Shown piece by piece: positions 7,073-14,157 of a stretch of DNA of 28,582 bases (position 1 is the stretch's first letter; the number at the start of each line of letters is the position of its first letter). The DNA is from a virus. A program made the translations under genes and the position numbers. The notes under the pieces were generated by a model that was not told the origin of the DNA, did not search any database, and saw nothing but the letters and a program-made list of their open reading frames with translations. Location of the stretch: IMG/VR virus record IMGVR_UViG_3300028025_001592, positions 1 to 28,582 of that record; one strand, written 5' to 3'.

Positions 7073-7074
7073 AG

Positions 7075-7335
7075 ATGTTCCGACCAAGTAGTACACCTGC
7101 TTGTCAAGGTACAGACGAAGAAGCATTCTTTGTGCCAGATGGTTCCAGTACATACAGCGACATTGCTACCCTTAGAAGGGTATGTAGTGGGTGTCAGGTC
7201 AAGACTGAGTGTCTTAACTATGCACTCAACCATGCAGTGTTAGGGTACTGGGGTAACACAACAGAGCACCAGCGTGCTGACCTCCGTAAAAAACTTAATA
7301 TAATTCCACAACCGCTATACCTTAGTTACGCATAG
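7075..7335 (+). CDS. WhiB-family iron-sulfur transcription regulator
   Basis: The 86-residue protein has the four WhiB cysteines, C10, C37, C40 and C46 (C...CxxC-x5-C), which hold a 4Fe-4S cluster, followed by the beta-turn motif GYWGN at 57-61, a variant of the usual G[VI]WGG, and a basic C-terminus (RADLRKKL) for DNA contact. WhiB proteins are confined to actinobacteria and their phages, so this gene is the best host marker in the window. In phage TM4 a WhiB homologue represses host whiB2 and blocks septation; a similar role here is possible but inferred. The start has a perfect AGGAGG six bases upstream, the strongest ribosome site in the + arm, suggesting high expression. Confidence 0.93.
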   Translation: MFRPSSTPACQGTDEEAFFVPDGSSTYSDIATLRRVCSGCQVKTECLNYALNHAVLGYWGNTTEHQRADLRKKLNIIPQPLYLSYA

Positions 7336-7342
7336 GAGAATC

Positions 7343-7549
7343 ATGTTAACAACCAACGATATAATCATAGGAGTATTCATTGCCTTTGTACTACGAGATG
7401 TACTTACAACAGTACTTGACTACACAGCAGACATCATTGAACGCCGTCGTGTAAACAAGGCGTTAGAGGAATACTTTGATGAACTAGACCGCGTTGAGAC
7501 CCAGAAGAAACACCCAGCAGGTCGCAAGCGCACCGTAAAAAAGAAGTAG
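7343..7549 (+). CDS. small membrane-anchored protein, basic tail
   Basis: This 68-residue protein has one hydrophobic N-terminal segment (about residues 7-25, IIIGVFIAFVL) and then a charged helix (about 30-52, ADIIERRRVNKALEEYFDELDRVE) ending in a Lys/Arg-rich tail. It is probably a bitopic inner-membrane protein with its charged part in the cytoplasm. AGGAGA lies three bases before the ATG and overlaps the WhiB stop. It is the last gene of the + operon, directly before the terminator. Function is unknown. Confidence 0.7.
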   Translation: MLTTNDIIIGVFIAFVLRDVLTTVLDYTADIIERRRVNKALEEYFDELDRVETQKKHPAGRKRTVKKK

Positions 7550-7563
7550 AAATAGAAAAAAGA

Positions 7564-7598
7564 CCCCCAGTCGGTAGGTTAATGTACCGAACTGGGGG
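7564..7598. terminator. bidirectional intrinsic terminator between convergent operons
   Basis: CCCCCAGT (7564-7571) pairs with ACTGGGGG (7591-7598), and CGGTA (7572-7576) pairs with TACCG (7585-7589), giving a 13-bp stem with one bulged A and an 8-base loop. On the - strand it is followed by a run of six Ts within TCTTTTTTC (7556-7563), a textbook terminator for the late operon. On the + strand the trailing CTTCTTGTCTT is a weaker T-tract. The rest of the gap (7550-7647) shows nothing else. Confidence 0.92.
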
Positions 7599-7647
7599 CT
7601 TCTTGTCTTAAAACGCCCTTAGAAGGCGTGTGAGGGGCACTGCTAGG

Positions 7648-7839
7648 CTACTTGGTGCGTCCAAATTCTGGAGCATTCTTGTCCAAAGCCTTGAGGATTG
7701 GGCCAACAAGACCTGCAAGGAACGCAGTTGCCAATATCTTTGGGTCATGCTGACCTGCTGTATATAGGGCTACTGCTGATGCTACTGCTGCGCGTCCATA
7801 GGACAGCGCTATCTGCTTTAACTTTTCTTTATCGAACAT
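7648..7839 (-). CDS. small membrane protein of the lysis cassette
   Basis: This 63-residue protein has a basic N-terminus (MFDKEKLKQ), two short hydrophobic stretches (about residues 15-27, RAAVASAVALYTA, and 36-51, LATAFLAGLVGPILKAL) and an ending NAPEFGR. The ending and layout are common in small actinophage proteins next to the endolysin. It may be a second holin-like protein, but the hydrophobic segments are short and it may only be membrane-associated. AAGGAGA lies just upstream of the ATG. It is the last gene before the terminator. Confidence 0.7.
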   Translation of the reverse strand: MFDKEKLKQIALSYGRAAVASAVALYTAGQHDPKILATAFLAGLVGPILKALDKNAPEFGRTK

Positions 7840-7848
7840 GGGTTCTCC

Positions 7849-8361
7849 TTATGATTTGAATACTGGCTTACCAAAACCAACGACTGTCACGGCTTGTGAC
7901 TTGCGTAGTTTGGAACCATTCTTCTTCTTGAACGCACGCACCTTCAGGCATACTTGCCCTCCATTGCGCTGGTCGCCCTTTTTATCTGGGGCAGTATTGC
8001 CTTCGATACAAGTGACCGTTCCATCGCCGTTATCTTTAACGACAATTCCAATGTGTGAGATACGGTCAACACCATCATTAGGGAAATCAAAGAATACAAT
8101 ATCCCCTGGTAGTGGCTGTGCTGTATTGCTTGCCTTCTCCCACTGGTTCTTCTTCATAAATGCTGAGGCTCCATTAACTGTAGATACACAGTTAGGAATC
8201 TTTAGGTTGACCTCATTGGCACACCAGTTAACAAATGACCCACACCAAGGTAGGAAGTTAGCCTTTGTGAATGCACCATACTTAGTTTCATTATCCTTTG
8301 GACCTTCGATAACACCAAGTTGTGACTTGGCTGTTTCAATAAAGTCTAAACGCTGTCCCAT
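7849..8361 (-). CDS. endolysin, CHAP-type peptidase/amidase
   Basis: This 170-residue protein is a single catalytic domain with the CHAP/NlpC-P60 layout. The catalytic Cys is C40 in LPWCGSFVNWC, the His is H103 in ISHIGIVV, and the third polar residue is E120 in IEGN. The segment LPGDIVFFDF (about 84-93) is the usual strand between Cys and His. It would cut peptide bonds in host peptidoglycan at the end of infection. There is no signal peptide and no recognisable cell-wall-binding domain, so export would depend on a holin, and candidates are encoded right upstream. Its ATG overlaps the TAA of the preceding holin-like gene (TAATG), so the two are probably made in fixed ratio. An assembly-associated virion lysozyme is the alternative. 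Confidence 0.88.
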   Translation of the reverse strand: MGQRLDFIETAKSQLGVIEGPKDNETKYGAFTKANFLPWCGSFVNWCANEVNLKIPNCVSTVNGASAFMKKNQWEKASNTAQPLPGDIVFFDFPNDGVDRISHIGIVVKDNGDGTVTCIEGNTAPDKKGDQRNGGQVCLKVRAFKKKNGSKLRKSQAVTVVGFGKPVFKS

Positions 8362-8603
8362 TATTCGCCCTTCTTTGCATCTACCTTAGCAAATGCCTCG
8401 TTGATTTCTTCTGCTGATAGGTTTCCATCTGCTAGGTAGAAGCGAGCAAGCGCTTCAATAACCTTCATTGCACCAAGTGCACCAGCAAGAACGCCTGCCT
8501 GCCATACTTCAATGCCAACTAAAGAGCCAGCACCAATAACTCCAAGAGACTCTGCTGCAATTACAGCAAGAATTCTCATCATTACACTTTTAAATGTTTC
8601 CAT
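8361..8603 (-). CDS. putative holin
   Basis: The 80-residue protein has a hydrophobic region at about residues 9-50 (ILAVIAAESLGVIGAGSLVG, then AGVLAGALGAMKVIE) that can form two membrane helices, followed by a charged C-terminal part with LSAEEINEAF and a Lys-rich end. Size, topology and position immediately before the endolysin fit a class II holin; similar proteins stand beside endolysins in actinophages. It overlaps both neighbours by one base (TAATG). The 57-residue gene upstream is a second holin candidate, and the two may act as holin and antiholin. Confidence 0.75.
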   Translation of the reverse strand: METFKSVMMRILAVIAAESLGVIGAGSLVGIEVWQAGVLAGALGAMKVIEALARFYLADGNLSAEEINEAFAKVDAKKGE

Positions 8604-8776
8604 TATTCTTCGTCCTTTAGGTTACGTAGCGGGAAAGTAATACCCCAGATGATGAGGCATATACCAATTGCATAACCAACTATTGATTTGGCAGAACCTT
8701 CAAGGACTACCCAAGCAACGAACATTCCAAGGAGTGTCCATAATTGGTTGGCAATATCTGATAAAAATTTCTTCAT
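8603..8776 (-). CDS. small two-helix membrane protein, second holin candidate
   Basis: This short gene encodes 57 residues with two hydrophobic segments, about 12-29 (LWTLLGMFVAWVVLEG) and 31-50 (SIVGYAIGICLIIWGI), between a basic start (MKKFLSD) and a charged end (RNLKDEE). The N-terminal positive charge and the C-terminal acids suggest both ends face the cytoplasm. The ATG overlaps the TGA of the proline-rich protein gene (ATGA), whose last codons contain its AGGAGA site, and its TAA overlaps the next ATG. It is likely a holin, antiholin or pinholin-like protein. Confidence 0.75.
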   Translation of the reverse strand: MKKFLSDIANQLWTLLGMFVAWVVLEGSAKSIVGYAIGICLIIWGITFPLRNLKDEE

Positions 8777-9807
8777 GGTTTTCTCCTATAGGTGGCTCCT
8801 GCTGCAGCGGATGCTGCTGCTTGTGTTGCTATACCCCCTGCGATAATGGCAGATACGACTACCTTCTCGGATTGTTCTCTCACTTCTGGTGTCATGTCTG
8901 CACCAACTGACCCCAACGCAGCCAACGCTGCGCCTGGGTTTGTAAATATTTCTTGCAGCATTGCTGCTGGGTCTTGTAATAATTGAACTGCTATTGCTAC
9001 CTGTGCCGTAACTACAACACCATTTGATAATTCAACTGGCGTGTCGGGAGGCAGCGCCTCCAACTCAACCTCATCTACCTGTACAATTTCAGGTTCAGGT
9101 TCTGGTTCAGGCGCTGGAGCAGGAGGCTCAGGCGCTGGTTCTGGAACGGGAGGTGGTTCAGATGGAATTGGTTCAGGTTCTGGAGCAGGTGTTTGTGGCT
9201 CTTCTACAGGTGGCAGTGGCTCCACTGCTGGTGGTAACTCTGGTTCTGTTACTACTGGTATTTGTGGAACGGAAGGAATAGGCGTTGGTTCAGGCGCAGG
9301 TTCTGGTGATGGCTGCGGTGTCGGTTCTTGCGTTGGTTCTGGCAACGGCAACGGTTGGGGAGTTGGCTCAACTGAGGGTTCTGGTGAAGGCTCAGGAGTT
9401 ACAACTGGCTCAGGAGAAGGTGAAGGTTCGACAGTTGGAGTTGGCTCAGGCTCAGGCGTTGGAGGCACAGAGGGTTCAGGAGTTGGCTCAACGACGGGCA
9501 TCGGAGTGGGACTTACATTAGGCACTAAGCCAGCATAGTAACCAAGAGAACTGTCAGAAAGATTATCACTAACGTAAATGTTGTATTGTCCTGCATATCC
9601 ACCCGTGCAATAAAAGGCAGGAATATATCCCTTGCCATCAAAGAATGATTGGTTATTATCCCAACCAATTTGTGCTGTATGTGTTTGACCTTGTGCGTTA
9701 GCACACACTACTGTTGTGTAAGCAGAAGTAGCATTAGCAAACGGCAAAGAAAATAAAGAAGTACCCACTACAATAGAGATAACTGCAAGTAAACGGGGAA
9801 GTTTCAA
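8773..9807 (-). CDS. secreted proline-rich membrane-anchored protein
   Basis: The start is TTG at 9807 with AAAGG six bases upstream. The 344-residue product has a signal peptide (MKLPRLL, hydrophobic core, ANATS with likely cleavage near residue 26). A small domain with two Cys (about 27-95, VVCANAQG to AFYCTGG) follows, then roughly 155 residues of Pro/Glu/Thr/Ser repeats (PTPEP, PEPEP). Next come a short acidic-to-apolar region (about 250-310) and a final hydrophobic segment (VVVSAIIAGGIATQAAASA) ending in YRRKP. The topology is therefore a surface domain on a stiff stalk anchored by a C-terminal helix with basic residues inside. It lies in the lysis cassette. A wall-spanning lysis aid or a superinfection-exclusion protein are possibilities; I do not recognise the globular part. 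Confidence 0.75.
   Translation of the reverse strand: MKLPRLLAVISIVVGTSLFSLPFANATSAYTTVVCANAQGQTHTAQIGWDNNQSFFDGKGYIPAFYCTGGYAGQYNIYVSDNLSDSSLGYYAGLVPNVSPTPMPVVEPTPEPSVPPTPEPEPTPTVEPSPSPEPVVTPEPSPEPSVEPTPQPLPLPEPTQEPTPQPSPEPAPEPTPIPSVPQIPVVTEPELPPAVEPLPPVEEPQTPAPEPEPIPSEPPPVPEPAPEPPAPAPEPEPEPEIVQVDEVELEALPPDTPVELSNGVVVTAQVAIAVQLLQDPAAMLQEIFTNPGAALAALGSVGADMTPEVREQSEKVVVSAIIAGGIATQAAASAAAGATYRRKP
9057..9513 (-). repeat. low-complexity Pro/Glu repeat tract within the secreted protein gene
   Basis: A degenerate 6- to 12-base repeat (on the + strand, variations of GGTTCAGGTTCTGG) encodes the PTPEP/PEPEP stalk. The repeat keeps an open frame on the + strand as well, which translates as Ser/Gly strings and should not be called a gene. 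Such tracts change length by slippage. Confidence 0.8.
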
Positions 9808-9818
9808 GTCAGACCTTT

Positions 9819-9902
9819 CTAGTCTTCGTCGTCGTCCTCATACCAATCAGGTTGAGGTGCTGTTGGTGTCCCCCACAATGGTTCAGGTAATATGAAACCC
9901 AT
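9819..9902 (-). CDS. very small acidic-tailed protein
   Basis: A 27-codon frame (ATG 9902, TAG at 9819-9821) fills the gap between the coiled-coil membrane protein and the proline-rich protein. The product has Pro and Trp in the first half (PEPLWGTPTAPQPDW) and ends YEDDDED. There is no good ribosome site, but the start is two bases from the upstream TAA, so restart by coupling is possible. It is short, yet the biased composition is unlike random translation. Confidence is moderate. Confidence 0.45.
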   Translation of the reverse strand: MGFILPEPLWGTPTAPQPDWYEDDDED

Positions 9903-9903
9903 T

Positions 9904-10098
9904 TTATTTTTCACATAACATTTCGTATATGCGGTCCACTCTATCCTCTAATCTATTGACCGAGTCACGAAGACTGCTGCCCCCATTGGGGCGTAGTTCA
10001 CTTAGATAGTGCTTAACAAGCCATCGAACAAGACCAGCAAAGCCTGCTGTAATTGTCATAAGGGCTACTGTTAAGCCAGCCCAATCCATTGCGCTCAT
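9904..10098 (-). CDS. small membrane protein with coiled coil
   Basis: The 64-residue protein has one N-terminal membrane segment (about residues 6-27, WAGLTVALMTITAGFAGLVRWLV), a Gly/Asn turn (RPNGGSS) and a C-terminal heptad helix (LRDSVNRLEDRVDRIYEML). This type of protein is common next to tail and lysis genes of actinophages and is sometimes called holin-like. The coiled coil suggests oligomerisation at the inner face of the membrane. Its start shares one base with the stop of the large tail gene (TAATG). Confidence 0.7.
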   Translation of the reverse strand: MSAMDWAGLTVALMTITAGFAGLVRWLVKHYLSELRPNGGSSLRDSVNRLEDRVDRIYEMLCEK

Positions 10099-12335
10099 TA
10101 AACCGTCCTAATTGTAAGAGTGATAATGCCACCAAAACCAGTAAGTCTTTTATCTGGTGGCGTTAAATCCGTAAACTTAACTTCTTCAATAAGACATTGC
10201 TGTATCTCGTTAGTACGCAGGTCTTGCCAAGTTATAACATCACCTAATGCCTCAAGTGTTTCAAGGGCAAACAGGCGTTCTTTTGCTCTACCTTCATAGC
10301 CAACAGTCAGGTTATACTTATCGGTTTCAGTATCATAATTAGATAACGGAATCGTAATGATACGATTACGTGGAGTAGCGGGCACAGCCTTTAGTTGATA
10401 GCCCTTAAATGTAGGACCTTTAGTATCATCGGTTGCATCTCTATAAAGCACAAAGCGCAGACCCATAGAGTCTTGTGCACCAGCAGGTGCAGTAATAGTA
10501 ACTTCAGGTGAGCCAATAGCAGCATCGTATGAGATAGCATCATAAAGCGTGCCACCTTGACTACGTGTCTGTATAGTCATAGAGCCATAGTCAAATACAC
10601 CACGCCCCATTATGCGTTTAAAGTTCTTAGGCTCTAGCGTATTGTATCGAATAAGACCTGTCTCAATGTACCCGTTAGTACGCAACTGTGTTGCATCCTC
10701 AATGTAAACAGCACCAATTTTCTTTACCTTAGCAGCAGAAGATGATACGGCAGTAGAGGCTACGTTACTTGTACTGCGAGCGTAAGTAAATGTTGTACTT
10801 GTAGGTATAGATAACACTGCGTCACCTGTATACGGTGAGCCAGTATTAAATGTAGCGTCAACGCCTTCTACCCAAACCATATCGCCAACGGCTAAGCCAT
10901 GGTCTGATGACATGGTAAGCGTAGCAATATTGGAAGTAAGAGCCTTGTTAGTTACAAGTGTATCTGCACTTGTTGCAGCAATAGCAAAAGCAATACGGTC
11001 ACTATTGCCAACAAAAGCACAAGCAGTTGTTATTGTACCTGTGTAATTATCAAAGTGTATATCATGAGCGTATGCAAACCGTAAGGGTTCAATTTCATTA
11101 CTAAGGTCAATTCGGATAAGACCAGGCTCACCACTTACACCTGTTGCACACCACACATAAGTATCCCGTGCACAAAAATCATAGCAAGGCTGGTCAGTAT
11201 GTACAATAATTGGACCGTAAGTAAGAGAACCATTGGCGTCAATAGACGCAACGCGGATACCTTTGCTTGTACCAATCATCATATATGCACCAAGATATGT
11301 GTATATCTTGTGGATAATTTCACCCTCTGGCATTTCAGCAGCCACTACGGCTGATGTTAATGCTGGCATAGCACCTGCATTATCAACATTCATACGGAAA
11401 ATAGAAGAGTGAGAACCTAAGAAACCAGATACATATACAGCAGTACCTGATTCAGCAATACTAGTAAATACATAACTAGTATTAGGATGTGTATAAATAT
11501 CAACAAGAGATGCTGATGTAGATGCACTTGTAGGTACTGTAGATATGACATTGTTTACTGCTACAACTATACGATGTTTAGCATATTCCATTACTGCTCT
11601 TGTTACTGTTGTTCCTGTTCTAGTAAACATAACAGTAGGTGAAACACCAGATGTAGCATTTAATGCTTTTTTATCCATTTCAAGTTTGCCCGAAGCAGTA
11701 TCATTGGTTATCCAATATGCAAACTGACCGTCATCACACATAGCGTATACAGGGTCGTTAGTTCCAACTGTATAATCAACCCAATTGCTAAGCGTTCCAT
11801 CTGCATCAATACGGTCAATATCATAACCATCTAATAAAAGAAAAGCATCAGTATCATTATAATGAATAGTACGCATAATTTGACCTGGCATACGTGTAGA
11901 TGCATTAATTTCCTGTGTAGTAAGGTGTACATAGTTTACATCTTTAAGTAATGTAACCTGACCTTGAGTCCAAATATCTACACCGTATGATTCTTTAATG
12001 CGGTATGCATTAGATGCAATAGTTGTTGAGTACGGGTTGGCTAGTGGGTCATAGAATACAATACCTTCACCAGCATGGAATGACATCTGGCTACGTAACC
12101 ACCAGTTAGAGAGCGATTGCTCTCCTGGGTCACGTTGTGAGTCAAACTGTTGCTTACGAAACTGTGCAGTTGCGCGTTCGTATGGATGCTCGTCATCAAT
12201 TGCACCTAGAAAAGGTAGACCACCAATAGCAAAGTCATACTGCACACCTGAGTTTTGCCAGATAGTGCCAGTGTTTAGCCCAATGTCAACGGCAATAGCA
12301 CGGGTACTTCTACCATCGGTAATGTCTCTTGCCAC
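10098..12335 (-). CDS. large tail/baseplate-like structural protein
   Basis: This 745-residue protein starts at GTG 12335 with AAGGAG seven bases upstream. The N-terminal 130 residues (AIAVDIGLNTG, WWLRSQMSFH, IVFYDPLANPY) have a pattern I associate with virion tail proteins. Residues about 130-430 show repeating four-stranded units with small-residue turns, consistent with a beta-propeller (LLLDGYDIDRID, YAMCDDGQFAYWI, YVWCATG). Residues about 470-540 form an inserted beta module (TLTMSSDHGLAVGDMVWV, FTYARSTSN) of a kind found in many phage proteins, and the last 200 residues are beta-rich. It is probably a tail tip, nozzle or receptor-contact protein. Position between the adhesins and the lysis genes agrees. 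I cannot name a homologue. Confidence 0.7.
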   Translation of the reverse strand: MARDITDGRSTRAIAVDIGLNTGTIWQNSGVQYDFAIGGLPFLGAIDDEHPYERATAQFRKQQFDSQRDPGEQSLSNWWLRSQMSFHAGEGIVFYDPLANPYSTTIASNAYRIKESYGVDIWTQGQVTLLKDVNYVHLTTQEINASTRMPGQIMRTIHYNDTDAFLLLDGYDIDRIDADGTLSNWVDYTVGTNDPVYAMCDDGQFAYWITNDTASGKLEMDKKALNATSGVSPTVMFTRTGTTVTRAVMEYAKHRIVVAVNNVISTVPTSASTSASLVDIYTHPNTSYVFTSIAESGTAVYVSGFLGSHSSIFRMNVDNAGAMPALTSAVVAAEMPEGEIIHKIYTYLGAYMMIGTSKGIRVASIDANGSLTYGPIIVHTDQPCYDFCARDTYVWCATGVSGEPGLIRIDLSNEIEPLRFAYAHDIHFDNYTGTITTACAFVGNSDRIAFAIAATSADTLVTNKALTSNIATLTMSSDHGLAVGDMVWVEGVDATFNTGSPYTGDAVLSIPTSTTFTYARSTSNVASTAVSSSAAKVKKIGAVYIEDATQLRTNGYIETGLIRYNTLEPKNFKRIMGRGVFDYGSMTIQTRSQGGTLYDAISYDAAIGSPEVTITAPAGAQDSMGLRFVLYRDATDDTKGPTFKGYQLKAVPATPRNRIITIPLSNYDTETDKYNLTVGYEGRAKERLFALETLEALGDVITWQDLRTNEIQQCLIEEVKFTDLTPPDKRLTGFGGIITLTIRTV

Positions 12336-12344
12336 TGTATCTCC

Positions 12345-12431
12345 TTATATAATTGATGCTTCTGCTTCGTCTACTGCGTCGTCTATGGTACGACCATGCT
12401 CCTTAGAGCAGTTCTCGCACTGTTTACACAT
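12345..12431 (-). CDS. 28-residue CxxCxxC miniprotein
   Basis: This short frame starts at ATG 12431 with AGGGGA just upstream (overlapping the sulfotransferase stop codon) and ends at TAA 12345-12347, ten bases before the GTG of the large tail gene. The product begins MCKQCENCSKEHGR, three Cys in a CxxCxxC array followed by His, then an acidic Asp/Glu/Ala helix. It could hold zinc or a cluster. The good ribosome site and tight packing support a real gene; function unknown. Confidence 0.6.
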   Translation of the reverse strand: MCKQCENCSKEHGRTIDDAVDEAEASII

Positions 12432-12439
12432 GCTATCCC

Positions 12440-13276
12440 CTAAAAATCTTTTCCTTTAATTTTCATTAAGGAATCTTTACGCCAAAACTCCATATTAGAA
12501 TACTTGTGCTTTATATAATCTGATAGTATGTCCGTACTGGTTGTAGACTTAGATAGACTTTTTCTTATGTCGTGTAAATTCTTAGGCAGTCCTATAGATT
12601 CATCATCGTCTATTTCTACCTTTTCAATCTTCTTAAAGTTATGTTCATACTCAGGTAACTCTAAAAATTTGTAGATACCAGACATTGTTTCTTCTGGCTT
12701 AAGGACTAAATCATTATACTCTACAATGTGGAACATACCTTTGTTCTCTGGCAAGAAAGCAGTTGCTAAACCAAGCAGTGCTCTATCTAACTCACCATTA
12801 GGAGCCATTAGATATTCTACTACACAATCTTTTTCTGAGCGATAGTTAAGATAAAAACTTGAACTGTTTGCAGTATTTGTTTTTAAGTAGTCAGCATCCA
12901 TCTTAACAAAAGAAGCAATAATGTCTAACACATCACGAACCGTAACTATAATTTTAGGGGTCGGTGTTATGTATTCTTTTATTAAAGCCAAGTTAGCGGG
13001 TGTTCCCCAATTTTTTTCTCTATCAATTACTATTGGCTTTTCAATATCTTTATAAAAGTTATTCATAAAAGAAGATAAAAACTCATCAGCCCTAAGTTTG
13101 TTTTCTTTATTGCGAGTAATTGCTTCTGTATGATATGAACCTCTATAGTCCCACATAAGCCCAGCAATAGGGCTTAGTGGACTACTATAGATGTCTGGGT
13201 TTTGATTAAATATTGAAGATAGAAGTGTGTTACCACTTCGTGGTAGCCCTGCTAGAAAGTGATATTTTTTATCCAT
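12440..13276 (-). CDS. PAPS-dependent sulfotransferase
   Basis: The 278-residue protein begins with the PAPS-binding P-loop GLPRSGNTLLSS (residues 10-21) after strand YHFLA, typical of the Sulfotransfer_3 family. The 3'-phosphate site follows as VTVRDVLDIIASF (111-123), with R114 and S122 in the canonical R-x7-S spacing. DREKNWG (85-91) stands where the family has its acceptor-side Lys/Asn. The enzyme moves sulfate from PAPS to a hydroxyl or amino group on a glycan, lipid or protein; its acceptor is unknown. It is cytoplasmic, with no signal or membrane anchor. By eye it is richer in A+T than the flanking tail genes, has its own apparent promoter and no ribosome site, and interrupts the tail-gene series: the signature of a moron acquired by transfer. 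Confidence 0.88.
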   Translation of the reverse strand: MDKKYHFLAGLPRSGNTLLSSIFNQNPDIYSSPLSPIAGLMWDYRGSYHTEAITRNKENKLRADEFLSSFMNNFYKDIEKPIVIDREKNWGTPANLALIKEYITPTPKIIVTVRDVLDIIASFVKMDADYLKTNTANSSSFYLNYRSEKDCVVEYLMAPNGELDRALLGLATAFLPENKGMFHIVEYNDLVLKPEETMSGIYKFLELPEYEHNFKKIEKVEIDDDESIGLPKNLHDIRKSLSKSTTSTDILSDYIKHKYSNMEFWRKDSLMKIKGKDF

Positions 13277-13281
13277 AGTAA

Positions 13282-13310
13282 ATTATACCACCCTTGTAAT
13301 ATTTTGTAAG
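13282..13310 (-). promoter_or_regulatory. promoter giving a leaderless sulfotransferase mRNA
   Basis: On the - strand, CTTACA (13305-13310) and a perfect TATAAT (13282-13287) are 17 bases apart. Only five bases (TTACT) separate the -10 from the ATG at 13276, so the A of the start codon is the expected +1. No Shine-Dalgarno sequence is present. Leaderless transcripts are common in actinobacteria. The promoter occupies the 34-base gap after the polyglycine gene. Confidence 0.75.
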
Positions 13311-14147
13311 TTAGCCAGTTACTATAATGACTACACCTGAACCACCATTGGAACCATTAAAGTTTCCACGACCAGCACCTCCACCACCACCACCTGTGTT
13401 TGTGCCTCCTGCAGTTCCAGAACCTGGACTACCTCCGCCTCCACCGTTACCGCCACCACCTGAACCGCCAGTGCCAACTGCGGTGTATCCTCCACCGCCA
13501 CCACCACCTGCATAAGTTACAGATGAACCAGTAATAGATGAAGCAAACCCTGCACCACCATTGCCACCTTTTGAACTTGTTGCATTTACTCCAACGGCAG
13601 AACCACCACCCCCACCACCACCGTGATTAGAGCGTGCTTCACCGCCAGCAAAACCTTGCCCACTGATACCACTACCTTGTTGATAAAAACTTCCACCAAC
13701 AGAGCCACCACCTGAGCCACCAATGCTTGCCCGTCTATTAGATGCGCCACCGCCTCTACCACCACCTACTGCAGTAATTAGCGCATCAATAGCACTTGGA
13801 AAACCAATTTGACCTAAGCCATCAGCATTTGTGGCATTGCCACCAGCACCTACTAATATATTTAATGTTCCGCTTGGAAGATATTGTGAAGCACGATATA
13901 TTACTCCACCTGCTCCGCCACCTCCAGCACCGTCACCACCGCTTTCGGCTCTTCCGCCTGAACCACCACCGCCTACAACAAGAATTTCAGCAGTGCCAGC
14001 AGTGCCAACAGTAATAGAACCAGAGGCGTTAAATGTGTAAATAGTTTTACCAGCACGGCTGCTTGTGTCAACAGATGGTGAACCAGTAGTGGAAGTTATT
14101 GCAGCCTTACCAATTCCTCCACCACCAACGGGGGTAAACAATGGCAT
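13311..14147 (-). CDS. polyglycine-rich tail adhesin-like protein
   Basis: This 278-residue protein has an ordinary beta-like N-terminus (about residues 15-55, with KTIYTFNASGSITVGTAG and then ILVVGGGGSGG) that matches the start of the glycine-rich domain of phage tail proteins. After that it is dominated by Gly runs (many GGGGG, GGNGGAG, GGSGGGG) broken by short Ser/Thr/aromatic segments such as SVTYAGG and VIYRASQYLPSG. It ends in VVIIVTG. Such sequences can pack as polyglycine-II helix bundles, as in the gp38-type adhesins of T-even-like phages, with receptor specificity in the loops. It probably sits at the fibre tip and binds the host surface. It resembles the 257-residue protein at 14947-15720 in plan. 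Confidence 0.78.
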   Translation of the reverse strand: MPLFTPVGGGGIGKAAITSTTGSPSVDTSSRAGKTIYTFNASGSITVGTAGTAEILVVGGGGSGGRAESGGDGAGGGGAGGVIYRASQYLPSGTLNILVGAGGNATNADGLGQIGFPSAIDALITAVGGGRGGGASNRRASIGGSGGGSVGGSFYQQGSGISGQGFAGGEARSNHGGGGGGGSAVGVNATSSKGGNGGAGFASSITGSSVTYAGGGGGGGYTAVGTGGSGGGGNGGGGGSPGSGTAGGTNTGGGGGGAGRGNFNGSNGGSGVVIIVTG

Positions 14148-14157
14148 CTATATCTCC

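Noticed and set aside
7838-8389. 183-residue + strand frame opposite the endolysin
   Set aside because: It lies wholly antisense to a well-supported endolysin with a clear catalytic triad, and has random-looking composition.
9041-9538. Long + strand frame of Ser/Gly repeats
   Set aside because: It is the antisense of the Pro/Glu repeat tract; repeated codons keep the opposite frame open. No ribosome site or protein-like composition.
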